From the NCBI GenBank assembly GCA_017303485.1, contig JAFLCY010000026.1, positions 1-42,679 of the forward strand: 42,679 bases of DNA. Direction: 5' to 3'. The DNA is from Rhodobacterales bacterium. Lineage in GTDB: Bacteria > Pseudomonadota > Alphaproteobacteria > Rhodobacterales > Rhodobacteraceae. Made by a program: the position numbers and the translations under genes. Below, one piece after another: positions 13,898 through 23,872 of this stretch. Positions within the stretch are counted from its first letter, which is position 1. Each line of letters begins with the position of its first letter. The notes under the pieces were generated by a model, which saw only the letters and a program-made list of their open reading frames with translations, was not told where the DNA came from and searched no databases.

Positions 13898-13964
13898 ATC
13901 GAACCAGGCGTGGGTCGCCCCGGGGGAGTTACAGTCCCCTGCCGCACCTTGCAGCTCGTCGCCC
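13881..13964 (-). tRNA. tRNA-Tyr (anticodon GUA)
   Basis: The minus strand folds into a class II tRNA. Acceptor GGGCGAC pairs with GTCGCCC; the D arm follows; anticodon stem GGGGA/TCCCC has loop CTGTAAC with anticodon GTA; there is a long variable arm (GGGGCGACCCAC region) and a T arm CCTGG-TTCGATT-CCAGG. Discriminator A and a genome-encoded CCA complete the 84 bases. It is transcribed toward the island, and its last 17 bases are in the attachment core. Confidence 0.95.
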
Positions 13965-14097
13965 GCCGGGGGTTCGTCTAACCCCGGTGCCGGGGGGCGT
14001 CAAGGGTGGATTGGGGGCAGATCCGGGAAGATTTCGGCTTGCATCGGAACCCGTGCCTGCGCAAAGGTCCGGGCTGGTTTTCGAAAGGGTCGGGCAC

Positions 14098-14895
14098 ATG
14101 GCAGCGGGCGGCAAGAAACCGGCCTGGGTGGTGGAAAAGGAACGTGGGCAGAAGGCCGAGGCGCGGGAAACCGTCTGGCTGTTTGGTCTGCATGCGGTGC
14201 GCGATGCGCTGGTGAACCCGCAGCGCGAAAAGCTGCGGCTGGTGGTTACCAAGAACGCGCTCGACAAGCTGGAAGAGGCGGTCGCGGGGTCCAGCATGGT
14301 CCCGGAGGTGGTCGAGCCGCGCCGGTTCGACGTGCCGATCGACCCGGGATCGGTGCATCAGGGGGCGGCGGTCGAGGTGAAACCGCTGAACTGGGGCAAG
14401 TTCGCCGATGTCTGCGCCGCCGGTGAAGGGCTGCCGTTGGTCGTGCTCTTGGACCGGGTGACCGATCCGCACAACGTCGGCGCGATCCTGCGGTCAGCGG
14501 AGGTGTTCGGTGCCCGTGCTGTGGTGGCCCCCAGGCATCACTCGGCGCCCGAAACCGGGGCGCTGGCCAAGACGGCCAGCGGTGCGCTGGAGCGCCAGCC
14601 CTATCTGCGGGTGACGAACCTGGCCGAGGCGATGGAGACGCTGAAGGACATGGGCTTCACCCTGATCGGCCTTGACGGCGAGGCTCCGGTCACGCTGGAG
14701 GAAGCCGTTGCCAACGTGGGAGGACGGCCCATCGGGCTGGTCCTCGGCGCGGAAGGGCCGGGCCTGCGGGAAAAGACGCGTGAGACCTGTGACGTTCTGG
14801 CGCGCATTCCCTTTGCCGGGGCTTTCGGCAGCCTCAACGTCTCGAACGCGGCCGCTGTGTCGCTTTATGCGGCCACTGCCGGGCTCCGCCCGTGA
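14098..14895 (+). CDS. rlmB: 23S rRNA 2'-O-methyltransferase, SpoU/TrmH family
   Basis: A 265-residue SPOUT methyltransferase from ATG 14098 (MAAGGKKPAWVVEKERG), with AAAGGG about 9 bases upstream. An N-terminal substrate-binding domain (VWLFGLHAVRDALVNPQR) precedes the knotted catalytic domain. Its three motifs are LLDRVTDPHNVGAILRSAEV (motif 1, Asn and Arg), GLVLGAEGPGLR (motif 2) and IPFAGAFGSLNVSNAAAVSL (motif 3). RlmB methylates G2251 of 23S rRNA using SAM; other SpoU members cannot be fully excluded, but length and N-terminal domain fit RlmB. It is divergent from tRNA-Tyr. Confidence 0.9.
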   Translation: MAAGGKKPAWVVEKERGQKAEARETVWLFGLHAVRDALVNPQREKLRLVVTKNALDKLEEAVAGSSMVPEVVEPRRFDVPIDPGSVHQGAAVEVKPLNWGKFADVCAAGEGLPLVVLLDRVTDPHNVGAILRSAEVFGARAVVAPRHHSAPETGALAKTASGALERQPYLRVTNLAEAMETLKDMGFTLIGLDGEAPVTLEEAVANVGGRPIGLVLGAEGPGLREKTRETCDVLARIPFAGAFGSLNVSNAAAVSLYAATAGLRP

Positions 14896-15005
14896 TCACA
14901 ACTCTGCGACAGGTCTTTAACCGGGGCTTCGGCCTTCTAAATACCATTGATGAGGCACGGGACCGGAACCCCGTACTCTCTTCACTGTCCCTCGTTCCGC
15001 GACTT

Positions 15006-15038
15006 GGCGCCTGAGGAACCCCTCGGGCGCCTTTTTCT
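15006..15038 (+). terminator. Rho-independent terminator
   Basis: GGCGCC-TGAGG, loop AACC, CCTCG-GGCGCC, then TTTTTCTT. The stem is 11 bp (one G-T type junction allowed) with a clear T-run on the plus strand. It lies 111 bases after the rlmB stop and just before the next gene's ribosome-binding site. It may terminate rlmB or a short independent transcript from 14900-15005. Confidence 0.75.
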
Positions 15039-15052
15039 TGACCGGAGACCCC

Positions 15053-15460
15053 ATGCCGAGTGAGTCCGAAATCCGTGACATCCTGACCAGCGTAAAGACC
15101 ATCGCCGTGGTCGGCTGGTCGCCCAAGCCTGACCGCCCGAGCCACGGGGTCGCTGCCTTTCTGAAACGGCGGGGCTATCGGGTGATTCCGGTGAATCCGG
15201 GGCAGGCGGGACAGCGGGCTTTGGGCGAGACGGTGGTGGCGACGCTGGCCGAGGCCGGGCCGGTGGACATGGTCGACATCTTCCGCCGCAGCGAAGAGGC
15301 GGGCGCGGTGGCCGACGACGCGGTCCGGCTGGGCGCGAAGGTGGTGTGGATGCAGCTTGGCGTGGTCGATGAGTCGGCAGCGGCGCGTGCGCGGGCAGCG
15401 GGGGTTCGGGTCGTGATGAACCGCTGTCCGGCGATCGAGATTCCACGGCTGGGGCTGTAG
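15053..15460 (+). CDS. CoA-binding domain protein (YccU-like)
   Basis: A 135-residue single-domain protein with a Rossmann CoA-binding fold. Seen are [50 protein letters not shown] and [20 protein letters not shown], ending [14 protein letters not shown]. The conserved MNRCP-x-IE ending is typical of the family, which resembles the CoA-binding part of succinyl-CoA synthetase but has no known catalytic activity. The start at ATG 15053 has GGAGA six bases upstream. It follows the terminator at 15006-15038, so it likely has its own promoter. Confidence 0.9.
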   Translation: MPSESEIRDILTSVKTIAVVGWSPKPDRPSHGVAAFLKRRGYRVIPVNPGQAGQRALGETVVATLAEAGPVDMVDIFRRSEEAGAVADDAVRLGAKVVWMQLGVVDESAAARARAAGVRVVMNRCPAIEIPRLGL

Positions 15461-15461
15461 G

Positions 15462-15506
15462 GCAAGATCCTTCGAGGGATCTTGCAAATCTTTTGGAAAA
15501 GATATG
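15462..15506. repeat. Double-hairpin intergenic repeat, copy 1
   Basis: Hairpin 1 is GCAAGATCC-TTCGAG-GGATCTTGC (15462-15485). Hairpin 2 starts with the same GC and reads GCAAATCTTTT-GG-AAAAGAT (15484-15503). The same two-hairpin arrangement with nearly the same second hairpin recurs at 21524-21569. It lies between convergent genes, so bidirectional termination is a possible role. Confidence 0.65.
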
Positions 15507-15518
15507 ACCCGCTTTGGG

Positions 15519-15820
15519 TTAGCGCTGCGCCTTTTCGGCGAGTCCAGAGGTGCCCTCGCGCCGCTCCAGCTCTGCCAGCACCTCGTCCAGCGCCACATCC
15601 CGTGCGGCAAGCATGACCAGGAGGTGATACAGCACATCCGCCGCTTCCGAGGTCAGCCGGGCGCGGTCGCCCTTCACAGCCTCGATGATCGCCTCGACGG
15701 CCTCCTCTCCGAACTTCTCTGCGCATTTCTCCGGGCCTCTGGCCAGCAGTTTCGCAGTCCAGGAGCTATCCGGATCGGCCCCTTTGCGGGCGGCGATGGT
15801 GGCGGCGAGGCGTTCGAGGG

Positions 15821-15824
<4 letters not shown>
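15519..15824 (-). CDS. hisE: Phosphoribosyl-ATP pyrophosphohydrolase
   Basis: A 101-residue enzyme of histidine synthesis (step 2: PRATP to PRAMP). It shows the MazG-like fold and family pattern [40 protein letters not shown] with the metal-binding acidic helix, and [20 protein letters not shown]. The ATG at 15824 overlaps the hisF stop as ATGA, so hisF and hisE are coupled. The longer open frame upstream is inside hisF and is a shadow. Length is normal for a stand-alone HisE. Confidence 0.95.
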
Positions 15825-16582
<758 letters not shown>

Positions 16583-16620
16583 GGAAGGTGAATGCCGCGC
16601 GGGCGGCTGAAAGGCAAGCC

Positions 16621-17076
16621 TCAGCTTGCCATCCGCGCCACCGCCCCGCGCGAGATCAGGATGTGGAACGGCATCACGGCGGTCAGGTAGGTCCGGCCCC
16701 AGCGATTGTGGGGGTGGACCCAGGTTGACATGTAGACCCGGCCGTCCTGACGGATCAGCCCGATGCGGAAGTTCAGGTGCTTGTCATCGGTGCCAAGGAC
16801 CAGCTCGTCCTCGGTCTCCAGACAGACCGGGAAGATCGGGCTGCCTTCCGCAACTTTGCCCTCGGCCGCGCCGGTCTTGAGGCCGAAGGGCCGGACGAGC
16901 GCGTTGCGGAGGCCGAGCAGTGCCTTGCCCCAGGCGGGCAGCGACAGGCCGCGCGTTGCTGCCTCACGCGGGGAAAGGGTCGAGGCGACAGAGTAGCAGT
17001 CCAGGAAATCGCCGGGCCGGTGAAGTGACCAGAGCGAGGAAGCGGGCGGAAGAGTGTCGGACTGGATCTTGGCCAT
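16621..17076 (-). CDS. DUF2867 family protein
   Basis: A 151-residue protein starting at ATG 17076 ([11 protein letters not shown]). It matches the DUF2867 pattern: [19 protein letters not shown] near the start, [36 protein letters not shown], and the C-terminal [20 protein letters not shown]. These proteins are common beside enzymes of many pathways and have no assigned biochemical role. It is on the same strand as and just upstream of hisF, so it may be transcribed into hisFE. No signal peptide or membrane segment. Confidence 0.75.
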   Translation of the reverse strand: MAKIQSDTLPPASSLWSLHRPGDFLDCYSVASTLSPREAATRGLSLPAWGKALLGLRNALVRPFGLKTGAAEGKVAEGSPIFPVCLETEDELVLGTDDKHLNFRIGLIRQDGRVYMSTWVHPHNRWGRTYLTAVMPFHILISRGAVARMAS

Positions 17077-17243
17077 GGCACAAGAATGCCTTGGTGGAAG
17101 GCCCTGGGGGAATGGGGCGAGACGTCGCGGGAACTGCATGGATCAGTGCGGCGGGCGGAAAAGGCGCGCTGCAAGGCTGGCGCGTGCCTATTCAAGGCGG
17201 AGCGGTCGTGCATAAGCTTGTCCCCAGTGGCGCGGGGAGAGCG

Positions 17244-18152
17244 ATGGAAAGTTTGCGGTATCTGGCACTGTGCCTTGCATTCGGGGTGATTGCCGTCTGG
17301 GCCGGGGAAAACATGTTCTGGTTCATCCCGCCCGGGGGGCTGCAGCCCCTGGACCTGACACTGACGGTCATCGCCTACTCGATCGCAAGCGGTGTCGGAC
17401 TGAGCCTGGTGATCTGGACCGGCGTTGGTGGTCTGTCGGCAGCGTTTCTGGGTGGGGCGGTGATGGGCTACATGGCGGAAGGCGTGATCGCGGGCACGAT
17501 CTACGACCCCTTGCCATTCTACTGGGTCTGGACGCCGCTGGCCTGGCACGCGCTGATCGCAGGCGGGCTGGCGTTTGGGGTGGGGCGTGCGGGGGCGACC
17601 CTGGGCGCCGGGCGGATGGCGCTGGTCTGGACGGCGCTGGGCGTCGCCGCGGCCTATTGGGGGCAATACTGGCCGAGTGAAATGACAGGCGCAGCCGCGC
17701 TGCCGACAGTCGGGACACTGGCCAGCTATCTGGTGGGGTTCGGGATACTGGTCGTGCTGGCGCAGGTGGGGATGGACCGGATCGGGCAACTGCCGCGACC
17801 GGCGAAGCCGGTGTTGTGGGTCGCACCGGCCATCGCGATGTTGGTTTGGCTGGTACAGGGCGCGGCTGATCTCAATCCCTGGCGGGTGGTGTTGCCTCTG
17901 GTGATGGCACTCCTGCTGTGGGTAATGCGGCGGCTGGGCCATGCCGGTGCCCCGATCAGCCTTGGCGCGCCGGTCCCGGTCTGGCAACACGCGCTGATCC
18001 TGATCGCGCCCGCAATTGCGGTTCTTCTGGCACCCTTGGGCTGGGCACAGGGATGGGGCACGCTTTCGTCCAACATCGTTGTGGCGGTCGCGACTTGTCT
18101 TTTGTCGCTGATCTGGCTGGGGCGGCTGATCTGGCGAGCCATCCGGATTTGA
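17244..18152 (+). CDS. Polytopic inner-membrane protein, unknown function
   Basis: A 302-residue membrane protein with about eight to nine hydrophobic segments. It starts at ATG 17244 (MESLRYLALCLAFGVIAVWA), preceded by GGGGAGA. Membrane runs include ALPTVGTLASYLVGFGILVV and ILIAPAIAVLLAPLGWAQGW; short basic loops follow the positive-inside rule. I recognise no transporter signature. It is on the plus strand inside the minus-strand his series, between hisA and the DUF2867 gene. The frame is open upstream to 16920, but that part overlaps the DUF2867 gene and is not coding. Confidence 0.8.
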   Translation: MESLRYLALCLAFGVIAVWAGENMFWFIPPGGLQPLDLTLTVIAYSIASGVGLSLVIWTGVGGLSAAFLGGAVMGYMAEGVIAGTIYDPLPFYWVWTPLAWHALIAGGLAFGVGRAGATLGAGRMALVWTALGVAAAYWGQYWPSEMTGAAALPTVGTLASYLVGFGILVVLAQVGMDRIGQLPRPAKPVLWVAPAIAMLVWLVQGAADLNPWRVVLPLVMALLLWVMRRLGHAGAPISLGAPVPVWQHALILIAPAIAVLLAPLGWAQGWGTLSSNIVVAVATCLLSLIWLGRLIWRAIRI

Positions 18153-18236
18153 TCGGGCCGCTCGTCGATGACTTCGTCACTCCTTGCTCGCGCTGCGTCG
18201 GGACGGGGCGACGAGAAGACGAAGTCGCTCGAGGAG

Positions 18237-18956
18237 CTATGCCCTGAGGGTTTTCAGCGCTTCGGCCAGGTCAATCGCCCCGTCGTAAAGCGCACGACCC
18301 GAGATCGCGCCGGCGATGATGCCGGTGTCGCGCAGAGCGATCAGGTCTGCCATGCGGGAAACGCCGCCAGAGGCGATGACCGGAATGGCGACAGCCCGGG
18401 CGAGGGCCTCGGTCGCCTCGATGTTCGGACCCTGCATCGCACCGTCGCGGTCGATGTCGGTGTAGATGATCGCGGCGACGCCTGCATCCTCGAAGCTGCG
18501 GGCGAGGTCTGTGGCCATGACATCGGTCTCTGTCGCCCAGCCTTTGGTCGCGACGCGGCCTTTGCGGGCGTCGATGCCGACGGCGATTTTGCCGGGAAAG
18601 GCTTTCGCGGCCTCGCGCACCAGCGCGGGATTTTCCACCGCCACGGTGCCGAGGATCACGCGGGCGAGGCCTTTCTCCAGCCACATCGCGATGGTCGCCA
18701 TGTCGCGGATGCCGCCGCCGAGCTGGGCGGGGACTTGCACGGCCTTAAGGATCGCCTTGACGGCAGCCCCGTTCACCGGCTGGCCCGCGAAGGCGCCGTT
18801 CAGGTCGACAAGGTGCAGCCATTCACAGCCGGCGGACTGAAACTTCAGCGCCTGGGCGGCGGGGTCGTCGCCGAAGACGGTGGCCTCCGACATCTTCCCG
18901 CGGAGGAGACGGACGCAGTGACCGTCCTTCAGGTCGATGGCTGGGTAAAGGATCAT
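18237..18956 (-). CDS. hisA: Phosphoribosylformimino-5-aminoimidazole carboxamide ribotide isomerase
   Basis: A 239-residue barrel starting at ATG 18956 ([20 protein letters not shown]) with catalytic Asp8; CGGAG lies about 8 bases upstream. Family motifs: [62 protein letters not shown] with the second catalytic Asp, and [18 protein letters not shown]. It isomerises ProFAR to PRFAR, the substrate of HisHF. An open frame continues upstream to 20258 but is a shadow across three plus-strand genes. An imperfect inverted repeat (GACTTCGTC 18170-18178, GACGAAGTC 18218-18226) lies just past its stop. Confidence 0.96.
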   Translation of the reverse strand: MILYPAIDLKDGHCVRLLRGKMSEATVFGDDPAAQALKFQSAGCEWLHLVDLNGAFAGQPVNGAAVKAILKAVQVPAQLGGGIRDMATIAMWLEKGLARVILGTVAVENPALVREAAKAFPGKIAVGIDARKGRVATKGWATETDVMATDLARSFEDAGVAAIIYTDIDRDGAMQGPNIEATEALARAVAIPVIASGGVSRMADLIALRDTGIIAGAISGRALYDGAIDLAEALKTLRA

Positions 18957-19097
18957 GCGCAGGCTCCGGTTCCGGTCGCCGGGTCTTTGGCACGGGGCGG
19001 CGCGAATGAAAAGGCGGCAAAAGCGACCCCACGTCACGCTTGATCGGTTCTGCAAGGGGCGCATTGTCGCGCGCAGGGACATTGCGGAGGAGAACGC

Positions 19098-19490
19098 ATG
19101 ATGAAGAGTTTCGCAGTTGCGGCAGGCTTGGCTATGCTGGCGGGCGCGGCGATTGCCGACCCGGTGGAGGGTGTCTGGCAAACCAAGAAGGATGACAACG
19201 GCAACTTCGGCTATGTCGAGATCAAGCCCTGTGGCCCCGCGTTCTGCGGCACGCTGATCAAGGCGTTCGACAGCGCCGGCAAAGAGCGCGAGAGCGACAA
19301 TATCGGCCGCAAGATCGTCTGGGACATGGTGGCCTATCCCGGCGGGCTTTACGACGACGGGCAGATCTATTCGCCGGACCGCGACAAGACCTACAACGGC
19401 GACATGACGCTGTCGGGCAACAACCTGTCCGTCCGGGGCTGCGTCCTTGGGATCTGTCGCGACGGCGGAACCTGGAAGCGCGTGAAGTAA
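19098..19490 (+). CDS. Secreted DUF2147 domain protein
   Basis: A 130-residue exported protein. Residues 1-20 form a signal peptide ([20 protein letters not shown], cleavage after Ala). The mature part starts [20 protein letters not shown] and has the DUF2147 pattern with paired cysteines (CGPAFCGTL and CVLGICR), which should form disulfides in the periplasm, and [17 protein letters not shown]. Function of the family is unknown; it has a lipocalin-like small beta fold. A strong GGAGGAG precedes the start. It is a plus-strand gene, divergent from hisA with about 140 bases between starts. Confidence 0.88.
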   Translation: MMKSFAVAAGLAMLAGAAIADPVEGVWQTKKDDNGNFGYVEIKPCGPAFCGTLIKAFDSAGKERESDNIGRKIVWDMVAYPGGLYDDGQIYSPDRDKTYNGDMTLSGNNLSVRGCVLGICRDGGTWKRVK

Positions 19491-19550
19491 GCAGGTTCCG
19501 GGTCGCCTTTCCCAACGCGCCGGGGCAGTGTCTCGGCGCGGAGGTGACCG

Positions 19551-20426
19551 ATGCGGCGGAATGACTGGCTGATGCTCTGGACCCTGTCCCTGCTGTGGGG
19601 CGGGTCCTTCCTCTTCAATGAACTGGCTCTGGCCGGTCTGCCGGTGATGACGGTGGTCTGGGGCCGGGTGTCTTTGGCGGCGGCGATCCTCTGGGTCGTG
19701 ATGCTGGCCCGGGGCACCCAGTTCCCCGCCAGAGAGATTTGGCCCGCGCTTGTGGTGATGGGCCTGCTGAACAACGCGGTGCCCTTCACCCTGTTCGTTC
19801 TGGCGCAGGGCCAGATCACCGGGGCGCTGGCAAGCGTCCTGAACGCGATGACGCCGATCTTCACCTTGCTGGTGGCTCATTTCGCCACGAGTGACGAGAA
19901 GCTGACCGTGGCGCGGACGGTTGGGGTCGCCCTCGGGTTTGCGGGCGTCCTGGCCATGTTGGCCGATGGCGGGATGCAGGGCACGCGCTGGGCACTCATC
20001 GGCTGCCTTGGCGCGGCCCTGAGCTATGGGCTGGCAAGCGTCTGGGGCCGCAGGTTCCGGGCGGCGGGGCTGACGCCACTGGCAACCGCCTATGGGCAGC
20101 TGATGGCTAGCACGCTGCTTCTCACGCCTGTCTGGCTGGTGGCGGACCGGCCCTGGAGCCTGCACTGGCCAGGTTGGGAGCCGGTGCTGGCCGTCATTGC
20201 GCTGGCGAGCCTGTCCTCGGCGCTGGCCTACCTCATCTTCTTCCGCATCCTGGCGCAAGCGGGGGCGACGGCGGTGTCGCTGGTGACCTTCCTTATTCCG
20301 ATCTCGGCGGCGGGGCTGGGCTGGCTGGTGCTGGGCGAGCGGCTGGAAATGCGGCAGCTTCTGGGTCTGGCGCTGATCCTGGCCGGGCTGGCTGTGATCG
20401 ACGGGCGGCTTCTGCGGCGCCGTTGA
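19551..20426 (+). CDS. EamA-family (DMT superfamily) transporter
   Basis: A 291-residue inner-membrane protein with ten predicted hydrophobic segments in two EamA repeats. Repeat 1 begins [20 protein letters not shown] and contains [11 protein letters not shown]; repeat 2 begins [20 protein letters not shown] and includes [20 protein letters not shown] and the ending [17 protein letters not shown]. Such proteins export amino acids or other metabolites, and the substrate is not predictable here. Start ATG 19551 has GGAGGTG upstream. It is 60 bases after the DUF2147 gene and 31 before the VOC gene on the same strand, so the three may form an operon. Confidence 0.93.
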   Translation: MRRNDWLMLWTLSLLWGGSFLFNELALAGLPVMTVVWGRVSLAAAILWVVMLARGTQFPAREIWPALVVMGLLNNAVPFTLFVLAQGQITGALASVLNAMTPIFTLLVAHFATSDEKLTVARTVGVALGFAGVLAMLADGGMQGTRWALIGCLGAALSYGLASVWGRRFRAAGLTPLATAYGQLMASTLLLTPVWLVADRPWSLHWPGWEPVLAVIALASLSSALAYLIFFRILAQAGATAVSLVTFLIPISAAGLGWLVLGERLEMRQLLGLALILAGLAVIDGRLLRRR

Positions 20427-20457
20427 CCGGGCGGCAGTGGGAGCGCAGGATGGCGGG

Positions 20458-20862
20458 ATGCGACCCGAGGCAATCCTGGAAACCGCCCTCTATGCTGCCG
20501 ATCTTGTCGCGGCAAAGGCGTTCTACGGTGAGGTTCTGCGCCTTTCGGTGATCGCAGAGGTGCCGGGACGGCATGTCTTCTTCCGCGTGGGCAAGGGCGT
20601 GCTGCTGGTCTTCAACCCCGACGCGACCGAAGTGCCCTCGGCCAATCCCGCGCTGCCGGTGCCGGTGCATGGCGCGCGCGGAGCGGGGCACGTCTGCTTT
20701 GCCGCCACGCGGGAAGAGATTGCCGGGTGGCGTGACCGGATGACCCTGGCCGGGGTGGCGGTTGAGGCAGAGTTCGACTGGCCGAACGGTGCGCGGTCGC
20801 TTTATGTCCGCGATCCGGGCGGCAACTCGGTGGAGTTCGCGGAAGCGAGGCTTTGGGATTAG
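20458..20862 (+). CDS. VOC-family (glyoxalase/bleomycin-resistance fold) protein
   Basis: A 134-residue metalloprotein-type domain of paired beta-alpha-beta-beta-beta units. Start ATG 20458 ([20 protein letters not shown]). Motifs: [39 protein letters not shown] with a likely metal His, and [20 protein letters not shown] with the final metal Glu and the DPxGN-x-VEF signature. Function (lyase, dioxygenase, resistance) cannot be decided. Its TAG (20860-20862) overlaps the convergent hisH stop (20859-20861), an end-to-end overlap of four bases. Confidence 0.9.
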   Translation: MRPEAILETALYAADLVAAKAFYGEVLRLSVIAEVPGRHVFFRVGKGVLLVFNPDATEVPSANPALPVPVHGARGAGHVCFAATREEIAGWRDRMTLAGVAVEAEFDWPNGARSLYVRDPGGNSVEFAEARLWD

Positions 20863-21500
20863 GGCTTCCAGCGCAGGAAGTTACCGATCAGGCGCAGGCC
20901 AGGGGCCTGGCTTTTCTCCGGGTGGAACTGGGTGCCGATGATGGTGTCGCGGCCGACTATGGCGGTGATTTGCCCGCCATAGTCACAGAAGGCCAGCCGG
21001 TGCGCGGGGTCGGTGACGCGGAAATGATAGGAGTGGACGAAATAGGCATGGTCGCCGGTTTTGATGCCGTCAAGGACCGGGTGGGGCCGTTCCACCATCA
21101 GATCGTTCCAGCCCATATGGGGGACTTTCAGGGCGCCGTCGGCGGGCTCGATCTTCACCACGTCGCCGGGAATCCAGCCGAAACCTTCGGTCAGGCGGTA
21201 TTCGTGGCCCCGGCTTGCCAGCATCTGCATGCCGACGCAGATGCCGAGGAAGGGGCGGGCTTTGCGGATCACCGCCTCTTCGATCGCCTCGAAGAGCCCG
21301 CCGTAAGACCCGAGCGCCGTGCGGCAGGCCGGGAAGGCCCCATCACCGGGCAGCACGATGCGGTCGGCGCGGGCGACATCCTCGGGGCGGGAGGTGACGA
21401 GGATGTCGCCGGCGCCGGTTTCGGCCGACATGCGCTGAAAGGCCTTCTCGGCGGAATGCAGGTTGCCGGAATCATAGTCGACGAGGGCGGTCAGAGGCAT
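20859..21500 (-). CDS. hisH: Imidazole glycerol phosphate synthase, glutamine amidotransferase subunit
   Basis: A 213-residue class I glutamine amidotransferase that feeds ammonia to HisF. Start ATG 21500 (MPLTALVDYDSGNLHSAEKA). Motifs: IVLPGDGAFPACRTAL, FLGICVGMQMLASRG with the nucleophilic Cys, KVPHMGWNDL, YFVHSYHF, and IIGTQFHPEKSQAPGLRLIG with the catalytic His and Glu. Length is typical. It follows hisB with an 81-base gap that holds the second double-hairpin repeat. Confidence 0.97.
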   Translation of the reverse strand: MPLTALVDYDSGNLHSAEKAFQRMSAETGAGDILVTSRPEDVARADRIVLPGDGAFPACRTALGSYGGLFEAIEEAVIRKARPFLGICVGMQMLASRGHEYRLTEGFGWIPGDVVKIEPADGALKVPHMGWNDLMVERPHPVLDGIKTGDHAYFVHSYHFRVTDPAHRLAFCDYGGQITAIVGRDTIIGTQFHPEKSQAPGLRLIGNFLRWKP

Positions 21501-21523
21501 GAGGTTCGGGTCTCTGGTTGCGG

Positions 21524-21569
21524 GCAAGAGTTCTCGAAAACTCTTGCAAATCTTTTCGAAAAGATTTGC
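21524..21569. repeat. Double-hairpin intergenic repeat, copy 2
   Basis: Hairpin 1 is GCAAGAGTT-CTCGAA-AACTCTTGC (21524-21547). Hairpin 2 is a perfect palindrome with 11-bp arms, GCAAATCTTTT and AAAAGATTTGC, around CG (21546-21569). The two share a GC and are mutually overlapping, as in copy 1. It lies between hisB and hisH, where it could stabilise or attenuate the shared transcript. Confidence 0.65.
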
Positions 21570-21581
21570 GCGCGCCCTGCG

Positions 21582-22169
21582 CTACAGGGCGCCCTTGGTC
21601 GAGGGGAGCGCGTCACCAAGCCGGGGGTCGGGCTCCACCGCCTCGCGCAGGGCGCGGGCGACGGATTTGAAGGCGGCCTCGGCGATGTGGTGGCTGTTCA
21701 GTCCGTGCAGCTTGTCGACATGCAGGGTGATCCCGCCATGGGTGGACAGCGCCTGAAAGAACTCGCGCACCAGTTCGGTGTCGAAGGTACCGATTTTCGC
21801 CGTGGGAAAATCGACGGTCCAGATCAGGTAGGGCCGGGCCGAGAGATCAAGCGCGGTGGCGATCTGGGCGTCGTCCATCGCCAGCCGGAAATGGCCGTAG
21901 CGGCGGATGCCGCGCTTGTCGCCAAGCGCCTTGGCCAGCGCCTGACCCAATGCGATGCCCACATCCTCGACGGTGTGGTGGTCGTCGATGTGCAGGTCGC
22001 CCTTGGCCCGGACGTTCAGGTCGATCAGGCTGTGGCGTGCGAGCTGGTCGAGCATGTGGTCGAAGAATCCGACGCCGGTCTGGCAATCATGGCGACCGGT
22101 GCCGTCAAGGTTGACGGTGACGGAAATCTCCGTCTCGGCGGTCTTGCGGGTGACTGTCGCGTCGCGCAT
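21582..22169 (-). CDS. hisB: Imidazoleglycerol-phosphate dehydratase
   Basis: A 195-residue dehydratase (IGP to imidazole acetol phosphate), monofunctional as in alphaproteobacteria. ATG 22169 is preceded by AAGGGG; the ATG at 22184 is less likely. Motifs: [40 protein letters not shown] with manganese-binding His/Glu residues, [13 protein letters not shown], and [20 protein letters not shown] with the second HHxxE. It is the first of the minus-strand his genes in this window. Confidence 0.97.
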   Translation of the reverse strand: MRDATVTRKTAETEISVTVNLDGTGRHDCQTGVGFFDHMLDQLARHSLIDLNVRAKGDLHIDDHHTVEDVGIALGQALAKALGDKRGIRRYGHFRLAMDDAQIATALDLSARPYLIWTVDFPTAKIGTFDTELVREFFQALSTHGGITLHVDKLHGLNSHHIAEAAFKSVARALREAVEPDPRLGDALPSTKGAL

Positions 22170-22408
22170 GGGTATCCCCTTCATGTCGCGCGCCTTATAG
22201 GGCCGGGGAGCGCCAAGGGAAAGGCGCTTCGGGCCCCGGGTCGGGCGTGATCACTGGCCGCAGGGAATCCCGGACGTTGCATTTGCGGGGCAAAAGCGTA
22301 TCCCCTTAGTCTAATTCTGGTCTTGATATGGCCCAGACTTGCCGCAAGACATTCTGGAGGTCCCGGACTTGGTCGTTCGGGAAGAAATGATTGGAGTTCG
22401 GTCAGGTC

Positions 22409-23845
22409 ATGCCTGAGATTTTTCCGGTACTACTCTGCGGTGGATCGGGCACGCGGTTGTGGCCGGTGTCGCGCAAGAGCTATCCTAAGCAGTTCGTGCC
22501 GCTGGCTGGACAGGGCACGCTCTTCCAGGCGGCGGCCAGCCGGATGCTGGGCGCGCCGGGGGTGGCCAGTCCGCTGGTGATCACCAATTCCGACTTCCGA
22601 TTCATCGTGGCCGAGCAGCTTGCGGCCGAGGGGATCCGGCCGGGCGCGATCATGATCGAGCCCGCGGCGCGGAACACCGGGCCGGCGATTCTGGCCGCGG
22701 CGGTGCATGTTGCGGCGACTCGGCCCGACGCCCTGCTGCTGGTCATGCCGACCGACCACAGCATTCCCGATATGGATGCTTTCCGGGCCGCGGTCGCAGC
22801 CGGGGTGCCGCGCGCGGCGGCGGGGCGGATCGTGACCTTCGGCGTCCGGCCAGACCGGCCGGAAACCGGCTATGGCTGGATCGAGGTGAAGGCGGTTCCG
22901 ATGGACGCCGAGGCACAGCCGGTGCAGCGGTTCGTGGAAAAGCCGCCGCTGGAAATCGCGCAGACCATGCTCGCGGAGGGACGCTATCTGTGGAACGCCG
23001 GGATCTTCCTCGTTTCGGCGCAGACCTTGCTTTCCGCCTTTACGGACCATGCGCCGGACCTGATCGATCCCGTGACCGCCGCAGTGGCCGGGGCGCGGGC
23101 CGACCTTGATTTCCTGCGCCTGGCCGAAGAGCCCTGGGCGGAGGCGCGCGACATCTCGATCGACTTCGCGGTGATGGAGAAGGCGGCAAACATCGAGGTC
23201 GTGCCGCTGGGCACTGCCTGGTCCGACCTGGGCGACTGGAATGCCGTCTGGCGCGAGAACGGCGGCGGGACTGTCGCACAAGGCTCGGTCACCACGATCG
23301 ACTGCGAGGGGAGCCTGCTGCGGTCGGAGGTCGAAGCGCAGCATGTGGTGGGCATCGGATTGCAGGACCTGGTGGTTGTGGCGATGCCGGATGCGGTGCT
23401 GGTCGCCGACCGCTCTCGCAGTCAGGACGTCAAGACAGCGGTGGCGCAGCTGAAGGCGCGCTCGGTGCGGCAGGCCGAGGTCTTTCCGCGCGACCACAGG
23501 CCCTGGGGCTGGTTCGAGACGCTTGCTTTGGCCGACCGTTTCCAGGTCAAGCGGATCGTGGTCAAACCCGGTGCCGCACTCAGCCTGCAAAGCCATATCC
23601 ACCGGGCCGAACACTGGATCGTCGTATCGGGCACCGCACAGGTGACGGTGGGCGAGGATGTGAAGCTATTGAGCGAGAACCAGTCGGTCTATGTGCCGCT
23701 TGGCGCGGTTCACCGGCTGGCGAACCCGGGCAAGGTGCCGGTGGTGCTGATCGAAGTGCAGACCGGCGCCTATCTGGGAGAGGACGACATCATCCGCTAC
23801 GAGGACATCTATGCCCGCGGCGACGAGAAGGGCAGCGCCCGCTGA
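22409..23845 (+). CDS. manC: Mannose-1-phosphate guanylyltransferase/mannose-6-phosphate isomerase (type II, bifunctional)
   Basis: A 478-residue enzyme that makes GDP-mannose for polysaccharide synthesis. The nucleotidyltransferase part has LLCGGSGTRLWPVSRKSYPK near the start, LLLVMPTDHSI, FGVRPDRPETGYGWIEV, RFVEKPPLEIA and LWNAGIFLVSA. The C-terminal PMI cupin has DHRPWGWFETLALADRFQVK, IVVKPGAALSLQSHIHRAEH and HRLANPGKVPVVLIEVQTG. The ATG at 22409 is chosen; an in-frame TTG at 22391 is less likely. It opens the polysaccharide locus and is followed 27 bases later by a membrane-protein gene on the same strand. Confidence 0.95.
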   Translation: MPEIFPVLLCGGSGTRLWPVSRKSYPKQFVPLAGQGTLFQAAASRMLGAPGVASPLVITNSDFRFIVAEQLAAEGIRPGAIMIEPAARNTGPAILAAAVHVAATRPDALLLVMPTDHSIPDMDAFRAAVAAGVPRAAAGRIVTFGVRPDRPETGYGWIEVKAVPMDAEAQPVQRFVEKPPLEIAQTMLAEGRYLWNAGIFLVSAQTLLSAFTDHAPDLIDPVTAAVAGARADLDFLRLAEEPWAEARDISIDFAVMEKAANIEVVPLGTAWSDLGDWNAVWRENGGGTVAQGSVTTIDCEGSLLRSEVEAQHVVGIGLQDLVVVAMPDAVLVADRSRSQDVKTAVAQLKARSVRQAEVFPRDHRPWGWFETLALADRFQVKRIVVKPGAALSLQSHIHRAEHWIVVSGTAQVTVGEDVKLLSENQSVYVPLGAVHRLANPGKVPVVLIEVQTGAYLGEDDIIRYEDIYARGDEKGSAR

Positions 23846-23872
23846 CCCGGCAAACCGGGTCGTGAGGCCCGG

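Noticed and set aside
18170-18226. Inverted repeat GACTTCGTC/GACGAAGTC as a hisA terminator
   Set aside because: The loop is 39 bases and no T-run follows on either strand; possibly coincidental.
18957-20258. Upstream extension of the hisA frame
   Set aside because: HisA homology starts exactly at ATG 18956; the extension is antisense to the DUF2147 and EamA genes.
20853-22250. 465-codon plus-strand open frame
   Set aside because: It lies opposite hisH and hisB, whose motifs are complete; it is a shadow.
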